NCBI GenBank assembly: GCA_937916845.1
Contig: CALFSK010000063.1
Location: 44,683-108,682 of the forward strand
Direction: 5' to 3'
Length of the DNA: 64,000 nucleotides
Origin: an uncultured Lactobacillus sp.
Lineage (GTDB): Bacteria; Bacillota; Bacilli; Lactobacillales; Lactobacillaceae
Position numbers and translations under genes: made by a program
Shown: piece after piece, positions 16,522 to 25,900 of the stretch
How the letters are laid out: each line of letters starts with the position of its first letter
How positions within the stretch are numbered: position 1 is the first letter of the stretch
The notes under the pieces: model-generated
Told to the model about the DNA's origin: nothing
Database searches by the model: none
Seen by the model: the letters and a program-made list of their open reading frames with translations, nothing else

Positions 16522-16965
16522 TTAGTCAATATCTTGTGAGTATATTTTGCCGGAATCTTCATTAAAAATATTTGGCTTCAAAATTATTTTACTCAGGTTT
16601 TGTAAACTAACCCAGTCATAACCTTTCTCATTAGTAAATACGTCACTCTTTTCATGCACAGAAAATACCAAAACTACTTGTTGCCACACTTCATTACTGG
16701 TCTTGACCTTGTGATCTAACACCTTTATTAGACGAACAGTTTCTACATTTATACCTAATTCTTCAAAAAATTCCCGCTTAATAGCCGATTCGGCCGATTC
16801 ATTAAACTTAACCTTACCGCCAATTAACTTATATCCTTCATAACCGTCTGACTTGTTAGTAATTTGCAATAATACATTTTCATCTCTAAATAAGATACCT
16901 GCAGCTCTATAATTAAAGTGCTTATTTTTTTCATCAACAACAATATCAAATTTTTCTTTTTCCAT
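16522..16965 (-). CDS. Nudix hydrolase
   Basis: A 147-residue protein with a complete Nudix box, G-x5-E-x7-REFFEELG (GGKVKFNESAESAIKREF, then FEELG), which binds Mg and cleaves nucleoside diphosphates linked to another moiety. Typical single-domain length, cytosolic. The sequence is AT-rich compared with its neighbours. Its ATG shares one base with the TAA of an upstream open frame that has no visible start, so it was probably the second gene of a unit whose first gene is now damaged. Substrate unknown. Confidence 0.85.
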   Translation of the reverse strand: MEKEKFDIVVDEKNKHFNYRAAGILFRDENVLLQITNKSDGYEGYKLIGGKVKFNESAESAIKREFFEELGINVETVRLIKVLDHKVKTSNEVWQQVVLVFSVHEKSDVFTNEKGYDWVSLQNLSKIILKPNIFNEDSGKIYSQDID

Positions 16966-17150
16966 TACATGAATTCCCCACTGTTCAATAGTCTTTGAAT
17001 TACTGAAAACTGAGTATCATGATTGTAAGTCAGCAGGAAGCAACCATCTATACTCGCTAACTCTTCTCCATCATAAGCGTATTGATTACCTAATACATTG
17101 GCTGATTGGCTTTTGAATTTTGTCCCACAATCCCTGTTACAATCTAAATT
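16965..17150 (-). pseudogene. C-terminal fragment of an unidentified gene before the Nudix gene
   Basis: An open frame without a start codon or ribosome site reads through this AT-rich stretch (middle: GNQYAYDGEELASIDGCF; end: VIQRLLNSGEFM) and ends in TAATG overlapping the Nudix start. The coherent composition and coupling suggest the tail of a truncated gene. I do not recognise the product. It runs into the end of the 111-residue gene in another frame, which may be where the break occurred. Confidence 0.4.
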
Positions 17151-17152
17151 AA

Positions 17153-17488
17153 CTAGCCTTCTACAATTTTTTGCAACGCGTTCAAATCCGCCTGCTGATT
17201 CAATACCGTGACTAACTCACGCGTCTTAGGATCATAAGTCATTGAATCAAAAACTTTGACCGTCTTTGATTGATCACCCGTCACTGCCATTTGTAAGTCG
17301 GCCAACTTCGCAAAGACGTTAACCTTAGGTGCCGCGTCAAACATGGCCGCCATATCTGGTAACATTTCTGCGAGTGGTAACCGGTTCGTGTAGTTGCCGC
17401 TGTTAAAGTACGCCCGCAAACAGAACATCAAAATGGCCCGCTCGTACATCGATAATTTGCTCAATCGTTGCTTTAAATCTGATTCCAT
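17153..17488 (-). CDS. Hypothetical 111-residue protein
   Basis: A small soluble protein, mostly helical by composition, beginning MESDLKQRLSKLSMYERA. I recognise no domain. It contains a run of hydrophobic and Met-rich helices (LPLAEMLPDMAAMFDAA) and no export signal. The start has a modest AGGATGG site. It lies 143 bases downstream of the ppsA stop, beyond the ppsA terminator, so it is probably transcribed alone. Lactobacillus-specific conserved proteins of this size are common; function unknown. Confidence 0.65.
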   Translation of the reverse strand: MESDLKQRLSKLSMYERAILMFCLRAYFNSGNYTNRLPLAEMLPDMAAMFDAAPKVNVFAKLADLQMAVTGDQSKTVKVFDSMTYDPKTRELVTVLNQQADLNALQKIVEG

Positions 17489-17565
17489 TATTAAACTACC
17501 ATCCTAATTTTTGACTTCTAAATTATCATAGCACATTCCGCGCCAATTTCTAAAAGGTCGGGTTA

Positions 17566-17609
17566 TTAAAAAGGAACCGCCAGCACCTTTCAATGCTTGC
17601 GGTTCCTTT
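17566..17609 (-). terminator. Terminator of ppsA
   Basis: AAGGAACCGC pairs with GCGGTTCCTT and a T-run follows on the minus strand, about 25 bases past the ppsA stop. Confidence 0.9.
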
Positions 17610-17631
17610 GTGTTCACATTACTGAATTATC

Positions 17632-20034
17632 TTATTCCCAATCGTAATCGGTGGGGTCTTGTAACCCGCGGCCGGTTGCTTTGTCCAACATAATCCGTTG
17701 TTCAAAGTGGGCCACGTTGCGCTTCGTTTCCTTAACCATATCAGGGTTAACGGAAACGTAGTCAATGCCACTTTGAATCAAGAAGTTCGTGAAGTCAGGG
17801 AATTCTGATGGTGCTTGTCCACAAATTGAAACGGTCTTGCCATCTTTATGCGCCGTCTTAATCAAGTGGCGGATGGCCCGTTTAACGGCTAAGTTGCGTT
17901 CGTCAAATAGACTTGCGACCGTGTCGTTATTCCGGTCACAACCAAGCAACAACATCGTTAAATCATTCGATCCGATTGAGTAACCATCAATGAACTGGTT
18001 AAACTTATCCGCCAAAATGATATTGGATGGAATCTCTGCCATCATGTAAACCTTGAAGTCCGCGTTACGAACTAAGCCTTGGTTCCGCATGATATCGGTA
18101 ACCTTTTGTGCTTCATCAACGGTCCGAACGAACGGAATCATTACGTTTAGATTCTTCAAGCCAAATTCGTTACGGACTTTTTTAACCGCTTCTAATTCAA
18201 GTTTGAAGGCGTTGATGTACTTCGGATCGTAGTAACGTGAAGCGCCCCGCCAGCCTAATAAGTCCGCTGGTTCATGCGGTTCGAATTTTTCGCCGCCCTT
18301 GAGTTTCCGGTATTCGCTCGACTTAAAGTCGGATAACCGTAGCACAACGGGCCGTGGCGCCATCGCACGGGCAACTTTAGAAATCCCATCAGCTAACATA
18401 TCAACCACTTTTTCAGGGTGGCCCTCTTCAATTAAGTAGAGTGGGTGTTCATGAATGTAGGTCGTCCAGAGGAATTCTTCACGCATCAAGCCAATCCCGT
18501 CAGCTGGCAAGGTCGCATACTTTTCAGCTAATTCCGGATCGCCTAAGTTCATCATGACACCGGTAGCAGTTGGCGCAAACGTTTCAGCCGCAACTACCTG
18601 GGCACCGGCCTGAGCAGCTGGGGTGGTCTTCTTGAGGAGACTTTCAACTTTGCCTGAATAAACGACCCCGTTTTTAGCATCCACGGTGACCACATCACCG
18701 GTCTTTAAGACGTCAGTCGCCGCAACGTGCCGACTCTCCGTCCCAACGATACATGGAATCTGCATTTCTCTGGAAACGATAGCCGCGTGGCAGGTCATCC
18801 CACCATTATTAGTGACAATGGCCGCCGCCTTCTTCATTGCGGGAACCCAGTCAGGTGAAGTCATCAAGGTAACTAATACTTCACCCTTCTTGAATTTGTC
18901 GATATCCTTCGGGTTGTCAATAACGTGCACAACCCCACTCGCTAAGCCGGGACTTGCAGGTAATCCCCGGACAACAACTTTTGCATCAGATTCCGCAACC
19001 ACGTTATCATCTCCATCAGCACTTGCCTGGTTCTTATTCCGTTGTGACCAAACTGTTTCCGGACGCGCTTGCACGATCCATAACCGGTTCGTGTTGGTGT
19101 CCAAAGCATATTCCATATCCATGTAGCAGCCGTAATGCTTTTCGATTTCTTTGGCATAACCGGCCAATTCCAAGACCTGACTGTCCGTCAGAACTTGCTT
19201 ATCTTGTAAATCGGCGGGAACGGGTTGTTCCTTTGTCCCACCGTTCGTGACCCGCATGAGTTCAACGGGTTGTTTCACAATACTTCTCTCAACGATTTTC
19301 ATGGATGCTTTATCCACAACAAAGTGGTTTGGCGTCACTTTACCTAAAACGATGTATTCACCAAGACCCCGAATACCATCAATCACAATTTTGGTATCGT
19401 CGCCATTCGCAACGTTAACCGAGAACATAATCCCTGAAGCCTTTGAGAAGACCATCATTTGAACGGCCGCTGACAACGCAACCTTTTCATAAGGGAAGTT
19501 CTGCTTGTGACGGTAGTAAGTGGCCCGGTCAGTGAACAGGGAGGAATAACATTCTTGTACCCGATTGACGACGTCGGCCGCCCCTTTAATGTTCAGATAC
19601 GATTCCTGTTGACCCGCAAACGAAGCGTTCGGTAAATCTTCCGCCGTAGCTGAAGAGCGAATCGCAACGAACGGATTAGCTTGACCAACCTTGTCAGCCA
19701 GATCAACGTACGCTTTTTGAATATCGTTCGCTAGATCCGTTGGCATCGTGGCCCCCACGATTAAGTTCCGAATCTGCTCACAAGTTGCGTGCAGTTCATC
19801 TGAATCTTCATAATCTTTAATTCCTTGTAGCAAGGTATTAACTTTGTCATTTAATCCCGTTGCTTCCATAAAGTAACGATATGCACGGGCGGTGGTTGCA
19901 AAGCCATAAGGTACTGGCACATCCATCGAAGAAGTCATTTCCCCTAATGAGGATGACTTCCCACCTACTAAATTAACATCTTGACGATGTAATTCATTAA
20001 ACCATAAGACGTTTGCTGTTTCACGTTTACTCAT
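17632..20034 (-). CDS. ppsA: Phosphoenolpyruvate synthase (pyruvate, water dikinase)
   Basis: An 800-residue enzyme that converts pyruvate, ATP and water to PEP, AMP and phosphate, the gluconeogenic bypass of pyruvate kinase. The N-terminal ATP-grasp part has the typical FAIRSSATAEDLPNASFAGQ region (about 123-142). The swivelling phosphohistidine domain carries GGMTCHAAIVSRE with His416. The C-terminal PEP-binding TIM barrel ends with the GSNDLTM and SICGQAPSE motifs. Length matches bacterial PpsA. It is monocistronic, with a good promoter, a perfect cre downstream of the likely start of transcription, and phased repeats in the leader, consistent with repression on glucose and induction on pyruvate or lactate-type substrates. 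Confidence 0.95.
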   Translation of the reverse strand: MSKRETANVLWFNELHRQDVNLVGGKSSSLGEMTSSMDVPVPYGFATTARAYRYFMEATGLNDKVNTLLQGIKDYEDSDELHATCEQIRNLIVGATMPTDLANDIQKAYVDLADKVGQANPFVAIRSSATAEDLPNASFAGQQESYLNIKGAADVVNRVQECYSSLFTDRATYYRHKQNFPYEKVALSAAVQMMVFSKASGIMFSVNVANGDDTKIVIDGIRGLGEYIVLGKVTPNHFVVDKASMKIVERSIVKQPVELMRVTNGGTKEQPVPADLQDKQVLTDSQVLELAGYAKEIEKHYGCYMDMEYALDTNTNRLWIVQARPETVWSQRNKNQASADGDDNVVAESDAKVVVRGLPASPGLASGVVHVIDNPKDIDKFKKGEVLVTLMTSPDWVPAMKKAAAIVTNNGGMTCHAAIVSREMQIPCIVGTESRHVAATDVLKTGDVVTVDAKNGVVYSGKVESLLKKTTPAAQAGAQVVAAETFAPTATGVMMNLGDPELAEKYATLPADGIGLMREEFLWTTYIHEHPLYLIEEGHPEKVVDMLADGISKVARAMAPRPVVLRLSDFKSSEYRKLKGGEKFEPHEPADLLGWRGASRYYDPKYINAFKLELEAVKKVRNEFGLKNLNVMIPFVRTVDEAQKVTDIMRNQGLVRNADFKVYMMAEIPSNIILADKFNQFIDGYSIGSNDLTMLLLGCDRNNDTVASLFDERNLAVKRAIRHLIKTAHKDGKTVSICGQAPSEFPDFTNFLIQSGIDYVSVNPDMVKETKRNVAHFEQRIMLDKATGRGLQDPTDYDWE

Positions 20035-20060
20035 GATATTGCCCCCTTGTAACTGTTAAC

Positions 20061-20110
20061 ATCAAATTCAGTCAAATAAAGTCAAATACAACCAAATCAA
20101 GCCAAACTAT
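20061..20110. repeat. Five phased 10-bp direct repeats in the ppsA leader
   Basis: The blocks atcaaattca, gtcaaataaa, gtcaaataca, accaaatcaa and gccaaactat follow one another at exactly 10-base intervals. On the ppsA strand each reads as TTTGRY-type. They lie between the cre and the start codon. The period equals one DNA helical turn, suggesting a multimeric DNA- or RNA-binding regulator. Confidence 0.6.
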
Positions 20111-20123
20111 GAAAGCGTTTCCA
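20109..20123. promoter_or_regulatory. cre site for CcpA in the ppsA leader
   Basis: ATGAAAGCGTTTCCA matches the cre consensus at every position. It lies a few bases downstream of the predicted transcription start of ppsA, a position that usually gives repression. Confidence 0.85.
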
Positions 20124-20134
20124 TTTACAACTAC

Positions 20135-20163
20135 ATTGTAGTTCACTTTCTCACAAAGTTCAA
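20135..20163 (-). promoter_or_regulatory. ppsA promoter
   Basis: On the minus strand TTGAAC, 17 bases, TACAAT: close to consensus, and well placed relative to the cre. Confidence 0.75.
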
Positions 20164-20437
20164 AGCAGATTTCAACATTTTAAGCTTAATTTTTTATTAA
20201 AATAGCTAAGCCCAATCATGTCAACATTTATCAATTAAATTTAGTTTTGTGCCGGACTAATTAGTCATAGATTTGAATTATCAGTTGAGATAATTCGCCC
20301 TGTTCACGCACACCTTTTAATAATTAATATACTTAAAAAAGAGGGCTATTTTATTGCTTAAATTATGAAAACAAAGCCACTGTTTATTTCCACCATAGCC
20401 ATCCCCAACTAGTTGATTATCTTCCGATGACAAGTTA

Positions 20438-20453
20438 GAGTTAAATGTAACTC
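20438..20453. promoter_or_regulatory. Likely MerR-type operator
   Basis: GAGTTA-aatg-TAACTC is a perfect inverted repeat 54-69 bases before the MerR gene, within a 19-base spacer after ATGACA, the elongated spacing that MerR proteins act on. Confidence 0.6.
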
Positions 20454-20506
20454 AAAATTGATTTTCTGTCGTAATCACATCATCAATCCGAAAAGGAAGT
20501 TAATCC

Positions 20507-20986
20507 ATGCAATATTCCATTGGCCAAGTCGCCGAAAAATTAGATATCAGTACCTACACCCTCCGCTATTACGACCGGGAAGGCTTGTTACCATTTGTTG
20601 ACCGCAATCAATCTGGACGACGCGTTTTCAAAGACGCCGACTTCAATTACTTAGAAACTATCAGCTGTCTAAAAGAAGCGGGGCTCCCCGTCAAACAGAT
20701 TGCGAGCTTCATTAAACTTTGCCTTGATGGTGACCGTACCTTGGCCGACCGCTACGACTTTTTAGCTGAACAGGAAAGCGACTTAGAAGCTAAAATGGCA
20801 ACCCTCCAGCATAGTCTCGACTTTTTGCGCTGGAAAAAATGGTACTATAAACGCGCACTTCAAGCTGGGACCGAAACCGTCAATTACACCCCCGGGACTA
20901 CCGAAACGGACCCCGAACTCAAGGCTAAGTTCGACCAACTGGTTGCTGACGGCGCTGATCCTCAGGAACTGGGAAACATTGACTAG
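20507..20986 (+). CDS. MerR-family transcriptional regulator
   Basis: A 159-residue regulator of the AdhR/YraB-like MerR group. The N-terminal winged helix (YSIGQVAEKLDISTYTLRYY, residues 3-22) is canonical. A dimerisation helix spans about 80-115, and no metal-binding cysteine pair is present, so it likely senses an aldehyde or another small molecule, as relatives do. AAAAGGAAG precedes the ATG. A matching operator lies upstream, so autoregulation is probable. It is divergent from ppsA, but about 300 bases separate the two promoters, and a link to ppsA is not shown. A terminator follows. Confidence 0.88.
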   Translation: MQYSIGQVAEKLDISTYTLRYYDREGLLPFVDRNQSGRRVFKDADFNYLETISCLKEAGLPVKQIASFIKLCLDGDRTLADRYDFLAEQESDLEAKMATLQHSLDFLRWKKWYYKRALQAGTETVNYTPGTTETDPELKAKFDQLVADGADPQELGNID

Positions 20987-21013
20987 TAAACCTATTTCAA
21001 AACATTGGATTAA

Positions 21014-21049
21014 GGATTGCACCGACCTACTTGGGGCAATCCTTTTTTT
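21014..21049 (+). terminator. Terminator of the merR-type gene
   Basis: GGATTGC-loop-GCAATCC followed by seven Ts. Confidence 0.85.
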
Positions 21050-21074
21050 GCAGCGCCATACTATTCAAGCCCAT

Positions 21075-21106
21075 CAAAAAACGACTACCCCTTTCAAGTA
21101 GTCGTT
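21075..21106 (-). terminator. Terminator of the glycosyltransferase unit
   Basis: On the minus strand ACGACTAC and GTAGTCGT form a stem followed by six Ts. Confidence 0.8.
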
Positions 21107-21163
21107 CAGGTCATACCAGCTCTTGTTCGTTTGCTAAAAATGACTGCCCATCCCTCTCACCAT

Positions 21164-22415
21164 TTATTGCCGCTCAACGTGCTCCCAGTTAGCGTGTTTA
21201 TCGGTCTGTTTAACTAACGCCTTTGTTTTTTTGATGCTCTTTAATAATCCCCAAAAGTCGACCAGTGTTAATAAGAATAGGCCGAAATACGCTAGCGGTA
21301 ATTGTAACAATAATTTGATTTTCTCCCAGCGACTTTCAAACCGATCCTGCCATAGCGCTGAACTAATCAATAGGCCGAAGAAGAGGAGCATGGCCCCGTA
21401 AGTCTTCCACTCGCCGTAATAGATCAAGATTGCCTGAATATAAACAAACAGGAATGGTTCAAATAACATGAGCACCTCTTGCAACAGCGCATTAGGTAGC
21501 GTGTACCATCCCAACATCTTGCTGTGGCGTTTCTGGGAACTAAAGAAGAGGTGGCGGTATTTTAGAAAGGCCTTAAACCGGCCGTATTTCCACCGAAAAC
21601 GTTGGCGTATCAACAATTTAAACCGACTAACCGGTTCCGTGTAGACGACCACGTCATCTGCGTAACCAATGCGGTAATCTTGATTCCCCAACCGATCGAT
21701 GAGTTTCATCGTAAAATCAATGTCTTCGGTAACCGTATCCGTATCGTACAGTCCAACCGACAGCATCGCATTGCGTCTAAATGTCGACCCGATTCCGCCA
21801 ATGATATAGAGGTTACGCCACCAGTCTTCCCCCACACTTTCCGCGGTAGGCGGACAAGAATTCAAATCGCTGGGCCATCCCCAGCCAACTACGTAGCGGT
21901 AACATCTTAACGTTGGCTGCCAACGCTAACACCCGGTTATCCCGAAAATGGGCCACCATATTGGTAATCGCGTTCGCCACCAATTGTGAATCGGCATCGA
22001 GTACCATCACTAATTCTCCTTGAGCCACTTTTTGGACAGCGTGATTAATCGCCACTGATTTCCCCTGATTAACTTGCCGAACCAATTTAACTGCTGGCAC
22101 ATCCCGCCGGTACGCTTCGACTAGCGAACTAGTGGCATCCGTAGACCCATCATCCACAACGATCACTTCAAAGTTAGAATAATCATTCGCTAATACCTTC
22201 TTGAGTGTGCGGATAATGCACCGCTCCTCGTTAAACGCTGGAATCACAACGGATACCAGCGGCTGGTAAGGTGCTGGTTGTAAATATGCAGTCGGTGTCG
22301 CAAAGGTCTGCCGAATGTCAAAAAACTCACTCGCACACAAACTAATTGCGATTTTTATCAGATTGAAAAGACTCAGGACTAAAATGAATATTTTCAATCC
22401 GAACATGATACTCAT
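21164..22415 (-). pseudogene. PgaC/IcaA-like glycosyltransferase 2, interrupted by a frameshift
   Basis: Two overlapping frames together make one membrane GT2 enzyme of the poly-N-acetylglucosamine-synthase type. The first (21813-22415) gives an N-terminal membrane span and the nucleotide-sugar motifs VVDDGSTD and MVLDADSQ. The second (ending 21164) gives the acceptor motif TEDIDFT, the QRFRW motif and three or four C-terminal spans. The frame changes in a run of five Gs (C5 at 21829-21833). Removing one G restores a continuous reading through GKCGEDWWRNLYIIGG, giving about 416 residues. The result is a disabled gene, a phase-variable switch or a sequencing error. The gene is coupled (ATGA overlap) to the 62-residue membrane protein upstream. 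Confidence 0.85.
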
Positions 22416-22600
22416 TTCGACCTCCGTCGCTGACGGTACCTGACAGCGATTTTTAATGCAATAATAACGCCGAGTAGCGTCAATCCGCAGATTGTTAAAG
22501 TTCGGCTCAATACTGAATCTAGTTGTGGTAATAGTACTAGTCCTAACGCGCCGGCCGTGCTAGCAGCTACAGCACCTGAACCCTGGTTTGGCAATCCCAT
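22412..22600 (-). CDS. 62-residue membrane protein coupled to the glycosyltransferase
   Basis: A small protein with two hydrophobic segments (about 9-25 and 35-53) and a basic tail (RYRQRRRSK). AGGAG lies eight bases before the ATG, and its stop overlaps the glycosyltransferase start (ATGA), so the two are co-translated. It could assist the glycosyltransferase as small PgaD-type subunits do, but I see no sequence signature for that family. The stretch LPQLDS followed by a hydrophobic helix and basic residues recalls a sortase signal, though position four is Leu rather than Thr. Function unknown. Confidence 0.6.
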   Translation of the reverse strand: MGLPNQGSGAVAASTAGALGLVLLPQLDSVLSRTLTICGLTLLGVIIALKIAVRYRQRRRSK

Positions 22601-22854
22601 TCAATTCACTCCTATAAATTTATTATTAACTAATGGTTACGATAATTAATGTGTTAGTTAATTTGGCTAATGATATAGATAACCTTAGCCTAATATATGA
22701 AGAAAATTAGATTTTTACGTGAATTAAATTCATTTTACTTGACTGAATTGCATCCGATTAACTGATTCTGTCGTTAATTTAGTCGAAAATAATAAACGTA
22801 ATCAACGGCTTAAGTGGCAACTAGTGAAAAACTGACCGGAAATTCTCAACGACG
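22601..22854. promoter_or_regulatory. AT-rich promoter region with an 8-bp inverted repeat
   Basis: Upstream of the glycosyltransferase unit, TTAACTAA (22626-22633) and TTAGTTAA (22654-22661) form a perfect inverted repeat with a 20-base spacer, a possible operator. I see no gene in the rest of the gap. Confidence 0.4.
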
Positions 22855-22903
22855 AAAAAACGACTTAGTAAGACAATAGATAATCTTACTGAGTCGTTTT
22901 TTC
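22855..22903. terminator. Bidirectional terminator after the LPQTG surface-protein gene
   Basis: ACGACTTAGTAAGA pairs with TCTTACTGAGTCGT, flanked by A6 and T6 runs. Confidence 0.85.
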
Positions 22904-22926
22904 ATGTACTAAAATTTAATCGTCCT

Positions 22927-25900
22927 TCATTGATTACTATTGCTCTTCGGCCGGTGCTTACCAAAGAAACCGGCCAAGCCAAGCATCCCCATCATAATGG
23001 CACCAACAATCGCCCCATACTTGGTCGTGTTTTCACCAGTTTGCGGTAACTGAGCTGCTTTATTGATTGGGACTTCCTTAGTCAACGACGCGGGTTGTGG
23101 GTCGCTTTGAACGCCATCCGCTACAACGGTCGTGATTGGACTCGTTGGCTTCTGACGATTGTCATTCAACTTTGCTTCACTGTTTGATTGATGGTCAGCA
23201 CTGCCATTATCACTGTCGCCATCATGATTATTATCCGGTTCAGTTGGTGTCTCACCATTATTGCCATCGCCGTCATGATTGTCATCCGGCTCAGTTGGCG
23301 TCTCGCCATTATTGCCACCACCATCATGATTATCATCGGGATCGATTGGTGTTCCACCATTCCCGCCATCACCAGCATTGTTATCCGCCACCACGGTAAC
23401 GGTGACCGTCTTCGTCACCCGATTGCCAAACGCATCGGTATACAGATAGCTCACAGCATAAGTTCCCGGTTTCGACGTATCGACTAGGTCGGCACCCGTC
23501 ACCTTAACGTGATCCAGGTTCACCGCTTGACCAACGGCGTCCGTTGCACCGATAAAGCTGTCCGCTGGTGTCCAAACCTCACCCTGTTTTACCACCGCAT
23601 CCTTAACTGCCAAGCTATACTGACTGATTTTAACAGTAACATTAATCGTTTGCGTGGCTACGTTGCCATAAATGTCGGTGTACCGGTAAATGACTTGATA
23701 GGTTCCAGGAGTTTTTGTATCCACTTTGTCAGCGTCAATTACCGTTACTTGATTAAAATCGCTCACTACCTGACCGTCAAACGTTACCACCCGGTCAAAA
23801 CTATCTTCTGCGCCCCACTGTTGGCCTTGGATAATCGTCGCATCATGGGCGACAACCCCTACTTGGCTCTTGACCACTGTGACTGTAATCGTCTTAGTTG
23901 CCACGTTGCCATAAACGTCAGTGTACCGATAAGTCACTCGATAGGTCCCGGGCGTTTTAGTATCTACTTTGTCAGCATCCAACACCGTCACCTGATTAAA
24001 ATCAGTTACGGGTTGGCCATCAACTGTCTGGGCTTGCACAAAACTATCCTGCGCGATCCAACTTTGCCCCTGCACTAAAGTTACGTCCTTAGCATCAATT
24101 CCAACTTTGCTTTTTACTACGGTTACCGTAATCTGCTTAGTTGCTTCGTTGCCGTAAATATCCGTATAACGGTAGGTCACCTGATAGATTCCAGGAGCTT
24201 TTGTATCCACTTTATCGGCGCCAACCACATGTACTTGATTAAAATCAGTCACGGGTTGGCCATCAAACGTCTGGGCTTGTACAAAACTATCCTGCGTGGA
24301 CCAACTTTGCCCCTGCCCTAAAATTGCGTCCTTAGCATCAATTCCAACTTTGCTTTTCACTACGGTTACCGTAATCTGTTTTTGAGCCTGATTACCGTTA
24401 GCATCAGTGTATTGATACGTCACTGTATACGTCCCGGGAGTCTCCAGATCGACTTTGTCATCGCCAATCACGACGACTCGTTCCAGATCCGCTGGTTGAC
24501 CATCAAACTCTAGTGCACCATCGAGGCTATCGCGCGCGGTCCATTTCTGATTCTGTGTAAGGGTTGTGTCATGTGCCGTCACGGCTACCTTACTAGCAAT
24601 GACTTGAATTGTTGCAGTCGCCGTAACCGGCCGCCCCACCGCATCAATATACTGGTACGTCACCGTATAAATATTAGGTATTGTCGTATCCACGGTTCCA
24701 CTGGAAGTGACCTTGCTAAGTAATAAGGCTTGCCCATTCAAATCAGTTCCAGCTACCAAGTTATCCGTCGGCTGCCATTGATTTGGTACGGTTTGATTAG
24801 GAAACGAATCTTTAACGGTTAGCGAACTAAGATTTTTCTGCCACACAAACGTATCCGCTAAAACGGCGGGGTCAGTCAAATTTAGCAAGTCCTTAGACGT
24901 AAATTGGTCATACTTAGAGTTGATCCAATATCCCGTGTTGCCATTGTATACATCAGGATTCGCAACAATGTCCGGTAAATTAGCGCTGGTCCCATTCACC
25001 GTCAACCGGGTTTTATCACCAAGGACCAATTTGCTTAACTGATCCGTTCCGGCAAGCATGTCCGCTAATGTGGTGACCGATGACGTGTCAAAACTAGATA
25101 GGTCAAGTGTTGATAGTGATCCAGCGTTAGCGAACATATTGCTCATATTCTCGACTTGACTAGTTTGCCAGTTTGAGACGTTCACATCCGTTAAGTTAGG
25201 CAAGTTACTGAACGTATCTTTAAGGCTGGTGACGTGGTCAATTTGCCAACCACTGGCGTCCACTTTAGCCAATTTCTGATAACCTGCGAAGAATCCCGTC
25301 AAATCCGTTAGCTGTGGTAAGTTCCAGTTTTTAGCTGAAACGGTAGTCAGATTATCCAAGCCACTAAATAACGGCTTGATTTCTTTAAAGTTACTTAGAT
25401 CCCAATTATCGGCAATAATCGTTTCGAGGGCCGTATCATTGGCAAATAAGTCCGTAAGATCAGTAATATTTTCCATATTCCAATCACTGATGTCGATAGT
25501 CTTTAACTTTGTTAGGTGTGTAAATAGAGACGCTAAACTAGTCCTGTTCTTATTAAACTTTAGATTTCTAGCGTTTAAATTAACAACACCACTATATGTT
25601 TCCATATACGGATTATTATTAAATAATTCAGATAGGTCAGTTACAGCATCTAAGTCCCAGCCACTGATATTTAATGTGTCCATGCTAGTAGATTCAAACA
25701 TTTGGCTCACTTTTTGAACATTACGCACATCCCACTTATGCAAATCAAAATTTTTTATACCAGAACCAGAAAACATCACTTCCATAATGGTTATATTGCT
25801 GGTATTCCAATTTGAGACATCAAGTTTAGTCAGATTCCCAGTTCCGATGAACATACCCGTTGCATCTGTAAGACTACTAGTATCCCATTTTGAAACATCA

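Noticed and set aside
20035-20506. Riboswitch before ppsA
   Set aside because: The leader has phased direct repeats but no strong pairing or terminator-antiterminator arrangement.
23136-23399. Open frame on the plus strand rich in His and Cys
   Set aside because: It is the antisense of the Asp/Asn/Gly-rich linker of the LPQTG protein; the His richness follows from the GAT/AAT codons on the other strand, and there is no ribosome site.
23640-24590. Regular repeats that could suggest a CRISPR array
   Set aside because: The period is 243 bases, in frame, and encodes Ig-like domains; there are no short repeats with unique spacers and no cas genes.
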